A stretch of 19,612 nt of DNA from Oligoflexales bacterium (GTDB lineage: Bacteria > Bdellovibrionota_B > Oligoflexia > Oligoflexales > CACXFL01). The stretch's first letter is position 1, and every line of letters begins with the position of its first letter. The notes beneath the pieces were generated by a model. The model saw nothing but the letters and a program-made list of their open reading frames with translations. It searched no databases and was not told the origin of the DNA. The position numbers and the translations under genes are program-made. The stretch spans positions 1-19,612 of the forward strand of contig JANQHA010000364.1 of NCBI GenBank assembly GCA_028282865.1. Reading direction: 5' to 3'. Positions 12,892 to 19,612 of the stretch are shown piece after piece.

Positions 12892-15760
12892 AGTCTTCCA
12901 TTGGCGCGCAGGCACAAACAAAGTTTCTATCACCGTGAGCATTATCAACTCTAGAAACTGCTGGCCAGAATTTATTCCTTTCTAGCCAAGCCTTCGGATA
13001 AGCGGCCTCTTTTCTAGTGTAAGGCAGTGTCCAATCATCACTGGAAATCATCGTCATAGTATGTGGAGCATTTTTAATAAGGTTGTTGTCTTTACTAACC
13101 TTTCCTTCTTCGACAAATTTAATCTCATCTCGGATCGCAAGCATAGCATCACAGAAGCGATCCGGCTCGGCTAGCGATTCACTTTCAGTAGGCTCGATCA
13201 TCATGGTGCCAACAACCGGCCAGGCTATAGTCGGTGCATGGAAACCATAGTCCATTAACCTCTTTGCAACATCTTCAACCGTAATACCGGTGTTTTTTTG
13301 AATAGGTCTAAGATCGACGATACACTCGTGAGCGACGAGGCCGTTCTTACCTCGATAAAGAACCGGGTAATGATTCTCTAGTCGTTTTGCGATGTAGTTA
13401 GCGTTCAAAATAGCTACTTCGCTTGCACACTTTAACCCCGAAGCGCCCATCATGCTTATATACATCCAAGAAACCGGTAATATGCTAGCACTTCCGTAGG
13501 GTGCTGCTGATACCAGGGTCGCGTTTGCTGATCCGATGCTGTCACCTAGGTCGTGAGTTGGCAGGTAGGGCTTCAGGTGATCTTTGACTCCTACAGGCCC
13601 TACTCCCGGTCCACCACCTCCGTGTGGAATAGCAAAGGTTTTATGGAGATTTAGGTGGCAAACGTCTGGCCCAAATTTTCCAGGCAAGCAAAGTCCTATC
13701 TGGGCGTTCATATTTGCGCCATCCATGTATACCTGGCCGCCTGCTTGGTGAATAAGCTCACATACCTCTACCACCGATTCTTCAAATACGCCGTGGGTTG
13801 AAGGGTAAGTAATCATCAGGGCGCCGAGTTCAGATTTATATTTATTGATTTTATCTTTAAGGTCTTCGACGTCAATATTCCCGTCTGTATCGCATTTTAT
13901 GACGACCACTTTCATTCCGGCCATGACAGCACTTGCGGGGTTGGTTCCATGTGCCGAGTTAGGAATCAAGCATATGTTCCGCTGCTGCTCGTTGTTTGCT
14001 TCATGAAACCGGGTGATTGCTAGCAATCCAGCATATTCTCCCTGTGCGCCTGAATTGGGTTGTAAGGAGAAGGCGTCAAATCCAGTGAGTTCACATAGCA
14101 TTGTTTCAAGTTGATCTATCATCGCTTGGTAGCCTTGAGACTGATCCTTCGGTGCAAAAGGGTGCATGCGGGAAAATTCCGGCCAACTAACAGGTATTAG
14201 TTCAGCTGCTGCATTGAGCTTCATTGTGCAAGATCCCAATGGAATCATTGAACTAGTCAGAGATAGGTCCTTAGAAGATAATTCTAGTATGTAGCGCATC
14301 AACTCAGTTTCCGAGTGATAGCTATTAAAAACTTCTTGTTGCAAAAAGGTAGATTGGCGCGCCGAATTATCGTCGATGCTCCAGGTAGCTCGGTCGCTCA
14401 ACGAGTCAAAACCTATCTTTTTTGTCCCTAGAGAGAAGCATAACGCCAGTTGCTCAATATCTTCTGGGGCAGTGGTTTCATCAAGGCTCACAGCAACCCT
14501 GGTCTGACTAACTTTTCTAATATTGATTTTGTTTTGATGACCATAGTTGATAACTTCGTCGGCAGAAATGCCGCTTAGGTCTATTGATACTGTATCGAAA
14601 AAACTCTGATGGACTAATTCATGCCCAGTGTTTTCTACTGCGACTGCAAGGCAGCATGCTAAGCTGTGCACCCGATTAGCAATGCGCTTTAATCCTTCCG
14701 GCCCATGATAGACGGCGTACATGGCGGCCATATTTGCCAAGAGTGCTTGAGCGGTACATATGTTGCTGGTAGCCTTTTCTCTTCTGATGTGCTGTTCTCT
14801 GGTTTGCAGCGCTAACCTCAATGCTACCTTGCCATCTTGATCTTTTGAAACTCCGACAATTCTACCAGGAAGCTTTCGGACTAATGACTCGCGCGCAGCA
14901 AAATACCCGGCATGCGGCCCACCAAACCCCATAGGAACCCCAAATCTTTGACTGCTTCCAACAGCAATATCTGCGCCTAGCTCCCCTGGAGGAGTGATAA
15001 GGGTTAATGCGAGTAAATCGGCGGCAAAAACGGTCATACCTCCGTGTTCTTTTACCTTATCTACCACCTCTTTATAATGATCGATTTGTCCGCTCACGGT
15101 TGGGTACTGAATCATTACTCCGAAAATTGATTCGTCGAGCTTGTAATTTTTAATATCTGCCACAACTATTTTGATGCCTCGAGTCTTGGCGCGTGTCCTA
15201 AGAACGGAAACTGTTTGTGGGAAGCATTGATCTGAAACGAGAAAAATCCGATCTTTTTTCTTGTTTTTCATAGCGTCGCATACGGCCATAGCTTCGGCGG
15301 CAGCGGTTGCTTCATCTAAAACAGAAGCGTTGGCAACCTCTAGTGCTGTTAACTCCATCACCATAGTTTGAAAATTTAATAAAGATGTCAGTCTGCCTTG
15401 AGATATTTCAGCCTGATAGGGTGTGTACTGAGTATACCAAGCAGGGTTTTCGAGAATATTTCTTTGGATAACTGCTGGAGTGAACGTGTCATAATAGCCT
15501 TGTCCCAGATAGGAGCGAAAAACTTTATTCTTTTTAGCAAGGTCACTAATTTCCAAAAGCGCTTCATTTTCAGTTCTCTCGCGTCGATTAAAGCTATTAG
15601 TTTCGATACGAATTGATTCAGGAATCACCGAAGCCATAAGTTCGTCAAGCGAGTCAAATTGCAAGTCATTTAGCATTTTGCTCTGGTCTTTTTCTCTCGG
15701 GCCAATATGCCTGTATTGGAATTTTTGTTTATCGCCTGTTAAGTGTTTTATCGAGCTCAC
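12884..15760 (-). CDS. gcvP: Glycine dehydrogenase (decarboxylating), P-protein
   Basis: A full-length 958-aa P-protein that decarboxylates glycine and loads the aminomethyl group onto lipoyl-GcvH. The N-terminal half opens with FQYRHIGPRE and contains SQGRLTSLLNFQTMV. The C-terminal half has SMIPLGSCTMKLNAA and the cofactor Lys707 in LNLHKTFAIPHGGGGPG. It is the long single-chain form, not the two-subunit type. The GTG start at 15760 has AGAGG a few nt upstream; no better in-frame ATG precedes it. A glycine riboswitch was looked for in the 141-bp leader region and not seen. A TTTAAT (15808-15813, minus strand) is a possible -10. The gcvT and gcvH partners, often adjacent upstream, are absent here and must lie elsewhere if the pathway is complete. 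The gene overlaps the downstream PLP enzyme by 8 bp. Confidence 0.97.
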   Translation of the reverse strand: MSSIKHLTGDKQKFQYRHIGPREKDQSKMLNDLQFDSLDELMASVIPESIRIETNSFNRRERTENEALLEISDLAKKNKVFRSYLGQGYYDTFTPAVIQRNILENPAWYTQYTPYQAEISQGRLTSLLNFQTMVMELTALEVANASVLDEATAAAEAMAVCDAMKNKKKDRIFLVSDQCFPQTVSVLRTRAKTRGIKIVVADIKNYKLDESIFGVMIQYPTVSGQIDHYKEVVDKVKEHGGMTVFAADLLALTLITPPGELGADIAVGSSQRFGVPMGFGGPHAGYFAARESLVRKLPGRIVGVSKDQDGKVALRLALQTREQHIRREKATSNICTAQALLANMAAMYAVYHGPEGLKRIANRVHSLACCLAVAVENTGHELVHQSFFDTVSIDLSGISADEVINYGHQNKINIRKVSQTRVAVSLDETTAPEDIEQLALCFSLGTKKIGFDSLSDRATWSIDDNSARQSTFLQQEVFNSYHSETELMRYILELSSKDLSLTSSMIPLGSCTMKLNAAAELIPVSWPEFSRMHPFAPKDQSQGYQAMIDQLETMLCELTGFDAFSLQPNSGAQGEYAGLLAITRFHEANNEQQRNICLIPNSAHGTNPASAVMAGMKVVVIKCDTDGNIDVEDLKDKINKYKSELGALMITYPSTHGVFEESVVEVCELIHQAGGQVYMDGANMNAQIGLCLPGKFGPDVCHLNLHKTFAIPHGGGGPGVGPVGVKDHLKPYLPTHDLGDSIGSANATLVSAAPYGSASILPVSWMYISMMGASGLKCASEVAILNANYIAKRLENHYPVLYRGKNGLVAHECIVDLRPIQKNTGITVEDVAKRLMDYGFHAPTIAWPVVGTMMIEPTESESLAEPDRFCDAMLAIRDEIKFVEEGKVSKDNNLIKNAPHTMTMISSDDWTLPYTRKEAAYPKAWLERNKFWPAVSRVDNAHGDRNFVCACAPMEDYE

Positions 15761-15852
15761 TCATACCTCTATTTTGCCTGTGTGATCAATATCAAGCCTG
15801 CCGTCAGATTAAACCAGCACTGGCTAAAACGCAATGAATCTTAGCTCTTGAT

Positions 15853-15881
15853 TTGACCCTCATTTTGAAGCTTTATATATA
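15853..15881 (+). promoter_or_regulatory. Candidate sigma70 promoter of the DUF2062-methyltransferase gene
   Basis: TTGACC (15853-15858; five of six) is followed after 17 bp by TATATA (15876-15881); shifted by two bases, TATAAA is also available. It lies 20 bp before the ATG, giving a very short leader that contains the AAGG ribosome site. It is the best -35/-10 pair in the window. Confidence 0.5.
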
Positions 15882-15901
15882 AAGGTATAGATAAGGTTTT
15901 T

Positions 15902-17104
15902 ATGGGTTTCATCGATAATATAAAATCTGACTTTGCTCAGATGAGAGGGGTAGTAGAGGCCTCTTCTCGGGGCCGTTTTAGAGTACTTCATCCAGCCATT
16001 TTTATAAAAGTGATCCAATTTGCTGCTAGTCAGCATTTGTCACCCCGCCAAGTAGCGTTAGCGGTCGGGGTAGGTGTATTTATTGGAGTTACCCCGTTAT
16101 TAGGGTTACATCTGTTGATATCAATCGTTGTAGCCTCAAGCCTTAGGTTGAATAAACTAATTGTATATTTAGCAGCCAACATCTCTAATCCTTTTTTACT
16201 GCCAATATTGATGTATATCGATTTTCAGTTGGGGTCATTAATACTCAACGGTAGCTTTGAGACTTTATCGGTAGATCTGATTCATAAAGGCGTTGATGTT
16301 TGGTTCTACCAAATATTGTTAGGGTCTCTTGTGCTGGGGCCTATACTTGGCTTCTTTTTTGGGCTAGTAAGTTTCTTCGTTCTAAGGCGCTTCGAGCGTA
16401 TAGGTAAAACAGGGCTTTTCTCTAGGCACCGAGCTATAAGGCGGGTTATAGGTGATGCCTTTAAGAAGTATAGCCGCTTTTTCTCCGGTTATGTAAGGGG
16501 AAAACTTCTATTAGATCCTGTCTATGTCGATTGTTTGGGCTTGGTACCGGGACCTTCATCAATCTTGGATGTTGGTGGCGGCGTCGGGTTGTTCGGTATT
16601 TATCATCAGCTGTATTATGGCGAGAACTCTACGGGCTCAAAACTTGTGTTAGACTGGGACGATAAGCGGATTCATCTTGGCCAAACTGTGGCTGAAGAAA
16701 ATAGTTGGAACATTGAATATAAAAAATCTGATGTTTTTAACCAAGTTCCCTGCGGCAATTACGACTGTATTTTGTTATTTGACGTCTTACACTATCAAGA
16801 TGTTAATTGCCAAAAGCTGGTCCTAGAGAATTTATATCAGCGCTTAAATCCTGGGGGGGTTCTTATAATTCGAGAAATGAATGCCGATTATAAAATAAGG
16901 AATTTTTTTACGACTTTTTTAGAAAAAATTTCGCTAAAGTTTTCTTTTACCAAAGCTTCTGATATCCACCCCATGTCGGCTTCAAATTACCTTGACCTGC
17001 TGCGCTCGTTTGGCCTTTCTGTGTCTAGTCAAAGCTGTGTCAAGTTGCCGTTTTTTTCTAACTACTTGATTGTTGGAAAGAAGACGTTAAGCTCTAATTC
17101 TTAA
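15902..17104 (+). CDS. DUF2062 membrane domain fused to a SAM-dependent methyltransferase
   Basis: A 400-aa two-part protein. Residues of about 28-165 match DUF2062: RQVALAVGVGVFIGVTPLLG (49-68), then LRLNK and ANISNPFLLP (92-101), with about three hydrophobic segments (roughly 52-80, 86-112 and 134-160). From about 205 on is a class I methyltransferase: motif I SILDVGGGVGLFG (220-232), an acidic residue ending the second strand in VLDWDD (249-254), YDCILLFDVLHY (287-298) and LNPGGVLII (315-323). The catalytic domain would therefore sit at the inner membrane, facing the cytosol. DUF2062 is often joined to glycosyltransferases or found in envelope genes. Here its neighbour is a glycosyltransferase, which suggests lipid or glycan modification, but the substrate is unknown. 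The ATG has AAGG 5 nt upstream. Its TAA overlaps the convergent gene's stop. Confidence 0.85.
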   Translation: MGFIDNIKSDFAQMRGVVEASSRGRFRVLHPAIFIKVIQFAASQHLSPRQVALAVGVGVFIGVTPLLGLHLLISIVVASSLRLNKLIVYLAANISNPFLLPILMYIDFQLGSLILNGSFETLSVDLIHKGVDVWFYQILLGSLVLGPILGFFFGLVSFFVLRRFERIGKTGLFSRHRAIRRVIGDAFKKYSRFFSGYVRGKLLLDPVYVDCLGLVPGPSSILDVGGGVGLFGIYHQLYYGENSTGSKLVLDWDDKRIHLGQTVAEENSWNIEYKKSDVFNQVPCGNYDCILLFDVLHYQDVNCQKLVLENLYQRLNPGGVLIIREMNADYKIRNFFTTFLEKISLKFSFTKASDIHPMSASNYLDLLRSFGLSVSSQSCVKLPFFSNYLIVGKKTLSSNS

Positions 17105-18219
17105 AGTCTTTGGTAAAATTCAGTTAGAACATTAAACTGTGATTCCCAGCTGTAATGCTCTGAAGCGGTCTTTCGCCCTTGCCCCGATAACTTCTGGTAC
17201 TCAGCGTTATCATCAATAAGCCTAGCTATAGTATCAGCTAGCTTATTAGGATTGTTAGGTTCGATACAGTAGCCACCGCCATGGGCTTCCAATATATTTC
17301 TCAATACTGGAAAGTCTGAAACTATAACGGGTAGGCCAAGCGCCATGTATTCAAACATCTTTGTTGGGATTGATTCGATGTAATTAGGTGCTGGACTAAG
17401 CACCGAGAGGCCTACGTGACTTTTTGCTAGGGTTTTGTAACTGTCTTTGGATGATAAAAACCCGTGAAACCGGACTTTTTGCAAGCTAAGTTTCGAAACG
17501 ATCTTTGAAATAACTGGCTGCAGCGTCTCTGGTACCCTTCCAATACAGTCGAAGTCGCACCTATAGCCTCTTTTCTCCAGAATCGTCAATGCTTCTAAAG
17601 TGGTAATAAGCCCCCGATCTGCTGAGATACTGCCGAGATAGGAAACGCAAAAATCTTTATGCTTCTGTTCAGTCTGGTTTTGTAAGTCCTCTAACCTGGG
17701 ATAATTTAAGACGGTCGCTGACTGGGAGATAAATTCAAAATCTTTTTGATAAGATGATTCAGCAAAAATAACAGCAAATTTTTTGAGTAGCACCTTTTCT
17801 ATAAAGTAAACTAGTAATGAAACCGGTCGCTGCAAATACTTTGGGACCCAAGGCTTAGTGAGTATCGATTTGGTAATGTTCTCATGCATATCAAAAACGA
17901 CCTTATGACCGGTGGCAGCTAGTATAAAGCCAAACGGAATGAGCTCCGGGTCGTGAAAGTGATAAATATCACCCTTTAAATTTCTGGCGTGTTTAAAGGC
18001 AATAAACCCAGAAAGCAGCATTCTTCTAAGCCTTGATTTCTGCTTTGGTATGGCCTTGATATGCACATTATCTACTACTTCGTCATGCTCATGGCTGGCA
18101 ATAAGCCATACGTCAAATCCGTAAGCGGCTAAAGATCTGCATTGTTTATAAAAAATCCGTACATCAAAGGGTTGATGTACGGTGGTTATGTGAACAATCT
18201 TTTTCTTGCTTTGAGTCAC
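17101..18219 (-). CDS. Glycosyltransferase family 4 protein
   Basis: A 372-aa GT-B-fold enzyme without membrane segments, expected to transfer a sugar from a nucleotide donor at the cytosolic face of the membrane. The N-terminal acceptor domain starts KIVHITTVHQPFDVRIF and has a DIYHFHDPEL stretch (84-93). The C-terminal donor domain shows YLGSISADRG (194-203) and the family's hallmark PTKMFEYMALGLPVIVSD (285-302), with Glu282 and Glu290 in the E-x7-E arrangement. The start is GTG at 18219; an in-frame TGA lies three codons upstream, so no longer start is possible. There is little Shine-Dalgarno, but the preceding gene ends 19 bp before it, so coupled translation is likely. It probably belongs with the upstream barrel and dehydrogenase genes to a surface-polysaccharide function. 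Donor and acceptor are unknown. Confidence 0.9.
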   Translation of the reverse strand: MTQSKKKIVHITTVHQPFDVRIFYKQCRSLAAYGFDVWLIASHEHDEVVDNVHIKAIPKQKSRLRRMLLSGFIAFKHARNLKGDIYHFHDPELIPFGFILAATGHKVVFDMHENITKSILTKPWVPKYLQRPVSLLVYFIEKVLLKKFAVIFAESSYQKDFEFISQSATVLNYPRLEDLQNQTEQKHKDFCVSYLGSISADRGLITTLEALTILEKRGYRCDFDCIGRVPETLQPVISKIVSKLSLQKVRFHGFLSSKDSYKTLAKSHVGLSVLSPAPNYIESIPTKMFEYMALGLPVIVSDFPVLRNILEAHGGGYCIEPNNPNKLADTIARLIDDNAEYQKLSGQGRKTASEHYSWESQFNVLTEFYQRL

Positions 18220-18238
18220 AAATCGTCAACGATCCATC

Positions 18239-18901
18239 TTAAAAGGTGTAGCGAAATGCTGCTAGGTTTAGAGAAAGAGTAGAAGATTCGCTCTTAGTAT
18301 TAGCTTCTTTTTCTTTGCTAGATCTTATTCGATAAGACGCACCGCAAACATAAGCAAAGTGCTCATGAAAGCTTTTCACTATATCTGCGCCGAATACTAA
18401 GGCATTGGTCGTGGTGTTCGACTTAGTGGTAGTGGAAGAACTTGTCGATTTAATCTTACCTTGAGAGTGAGCCACGGCCCCAGCTATTTCTAGGTCCAAG
18501 CCTCTATCTATTCGTAGGGTTTGCTCAGCAAATACTCCAACTGTTGTCGATGATTCTTCGGACTTGTCATCGCCTTCGGGGTCAGACGTGCTACTTTGAT
18601 AGCCGAATATTGCTCCGACTTCTAGGTCGCGAGAAATATTGTAGCCGAACGCAAAGCTGGATCCGGGGTTGAGTGGTGTTGCATAAACATTGTATCTTCC
18701 CATCTGAATGCCGATTTCAAGGTCTTTTTCAAAGCTATGAATTTCAGTTGTTTTAGTCTCAGAGGAGCTACCACTGTCAGGTTCGACCTTAGTATTAGTG
18801 ATGTCGTAATTGTAAACTGAATGGTTGATTTCAAACTCGATCGCATCTGCCGGTGTGTAGAAAATAGTTAATACAACCGCGCTTAGAAGGATTTTTTTCA
18901 A
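18239..18901 (-). CDS. Outer-membrane beta-barrel protein with Ser/Thr-rich loops
   Basis: A 220-aa protein with a signal peptide (MKKILL, hydrophobic core, ADA cleavage site at 18-20) and alternating polar/apolar strands, ending in FRYTF. The terminal aromatic is the usual recognition signal for outer-membrane barrels. Four loop regions are strikingly rich in Ser, Thr, Glu and Lys: about 43-55, 103-119, 151-166 and 193-208. Spacing fits an eight-stranded barrel with four long surface loops. One cysteine (Cys186) is present. The start is TTG, supported by a full AAGGAGG 7 nt upstream. The gene lies between a Gfo/Idh/MocA dehydrogenase and a glycosyltransferase on the same strand. No closer family is recognised. 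The loops might be glycosylated or act in adhesion, which is inference only. Confidence 0.8.
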   Translation of the reverse strand: MKKILLSAVVLTIFYTPADAIEFEINHSVYNYDITNTKVEPDSGSSSETKTTEIHSFEKDLEIGIQMGRYNVYATPLNPGSSFAFGYNISRDLEVGAIFGYQSSTSDPEGDDKSEESSTTVGVFAEQTLRIDRGLDLEIAGAVAHSQGKIKSTSSSTTTKSNTTTNALVFGADIVKSFHEHFAYVCGASYRIRSSKEKEANTKSESSTLSLNLAAFRYTF

Positions 18902-18908
18902 GGCACCG

Positions 18909-18915
18909 CCTCCTT
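18909..18915 (-). promoter_or_regulatory. Shine-Dalgarno deciding a TTG start for the barrel gene
   Basis: On the minus strand AAGGAGG lies 7 nt before TTG (18899-18901), and this start begins the signal peptide directly. No ATG alternative would keep the signal peptide. Confidence 0.8.
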
Positions 18916-18973
18916 ATTATTAGTTATACAGAGCCACAGTGTACTAAAAATACTTAAACAAACAAGGGACGAT

Positions 18974-19612
18974 TTATAGCGCCAACGGTTCAAATGGTAA
19001 ACGAGATAGGCCTTTTGAGCTGTTAAGTCCGGTTTCAATTAATTTGATAACATTCAAGGCCTCAGTAGGCTCAACAGGTGGTGCACTGGAGTTGCGAACC
19101 GAGTCATAGACCCCAGAGAAAAACCTACCGTAGTCGCCTGCCTTATTTTTTATATGTTCAATGTTAGGTCGGCCGTTTGGATTCTTCCAAATCTCTGAGC
19201 CGATATTTTGAGTTGATGCAATCCATGGCTCGGAATAAGGTGTGGTTTGCTGCTTCAGTAAACCTTCTTGTGGATCGAGCTGCGGGCTCAAAAAAGACCC
19301 TTTTGTTCCGAATAGTTGAAATCGAGCTGTTGGATGACAGATTAAACTTGAAGAGCGCAGCGCAACTCTCTTTTTCTCATAGTAGAGGGTCAGGTCAAAA
19401 TAATCGTCCACCATAGCCTCTTCTCTTTGGATCATAAGGTCGGCATAAACATGGCTTGGGTAGCCAAATAAGCATACAGCTTGATCAATGAGATGTGGTG
19501 CGAGATCAAAAAAAACTCCAGACCCTGCCAAGGATTTGTCTCTCCATCCGCTCGAGATATTTGGCTTAAATCTATCAAATCGACTTTCGAGGAGTTTGAT
19601 TTCTCCTAAAGT
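18974..19612 (-). CDS. Gfo/Idh/MocA-family oxidoreductase, C-terminal part (5' end beyond the window)
   Basis: The frame stays open to the window edge, giving 212 residues of the C-terminal substrate/dimer domain. The edge portion reads LGEIKLLESRFDRFKP, then GWRDK and GSGVFFDLAPHLIDQAVCLFG. This is the classical region (E-x-x-FDR and D-x-x-PHLIDQ, with a conserved His) of NAD(P)-dependent sugar or inositol dehydrogenases. The Rossmann N-terminal domain and EKP motif lie outside the window. It resembles the YdgJ/IolU-like subgroup. The expected role is oxidation or epimerisation of a sugar, consistent with the glycosyltransferase downstream. The barrel gene starts 72 bp after its stop on the same strand. 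Confidence 0.88.
   Translation of the reverse strand, partial: TLGEIKLLESRFDRFKPNISSGWRDKSLAGSGVFFDLAPHLIDQAVCLFGYPSHVYADLMIQREEAMVDDYFDLTLYYEKKRVALRSSSLICHPTARFQLFGTKGSFLSPQLDPQEGLLKQQTTPYSEPWIASTQNIGSEIWKNPNGRPNIEHIKNKAGDYGRFFSGVYDSVRNSSAPPVEPTEALNVIKLIETGLNSSKGLSRLPFEPLAL

Noticed and set aside
15761..15901. Glycine riboswitch upstream of gcvP
   Set aside because: The characteristic GGAGAGA and CCGAAGG-type core segments are not present on the relevant strand.

Overview
The window reads as chromosomal DNA of a Gram-negative bacterium of moderate-to-low GC content. Evidence for a Gram-negative is a beta-barrel protein ending in Phe, a PBP4-type periplasmic peptidase, a secreted lipoprotein and a MaeB-type malic enzyme. 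The mix of families and the frequent TTG/GTG starts suggest a delta-type or Bdellovibrionota/Oligoflexia-like lineage. That is an impression from protein style, not a phylogenetic result. Most of the window is densely packed housekeeping DNA with overlapping or nearly abutting genes. No insertion sequence, integrase, CRISPR array, tRNA or rRNA is visible.

Left part (1-4700): the end of a succinyl-CoA ligase alpha subunit gene is followed by a small macro-domain-like protein and murB, all on the plus strand and apparently coupled. Convergent to murB, and overlapping its 3' end, is an OmpR/PhoB-type response regulator. Upstream of that on the minus strand lies a compact trxB-mrp-DUF971 operon (thioredoxin reductase, Fe-S cluster carrier ATPase, DUF971 protein).

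Middle (4700-11720): a divergent promoter region separates trxB from a dacB-maeB pair (D,D-carboxypeptidase/endopeptidase, then malic enzyme fused to a phosphotransacetylase-like domain). Next come an unrecognised secreted helical protein and a ribbon-helix-helix protein. After these comes about 800 bp without a convincing gene. Its first 290 bp (10245-10530) fold on paper into an unusually rich set of hairpins: a 123-nt in-register imperfect hairpin, two alternative-pairing modules, a possible three-way junction and a terminal stem-loop. I cannot match this to a known RNA class, and it is the best candidate here for something undescribed. A lipoprotein gene with a strong Shine-Dalgarno and a TTG start closes the region.

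Right part (11725-19612): gcvP (glycine decarboxylase P-protein) overlaps by 8 nt a downstream Cys/Met-metabolism PLP enzyme, with no gcvT or gcvH in the window. A plus-strand gene encodes an unusual fusion of a DUF2062 membrane domain and a SAM-dependent methyltransferase, and it shares its stop tetranucleotide with a convergent GT4 glycosyltransferase. The glycosyltransferase follows an outer-membrane barrel with Ser/Thr-rich loops and a Gfo/Idh/MocA sugar dehydrogenase that runs off the window end. These three look like one minus-strand transcription unit, plausibly for surface polysaccharide or envelope work.
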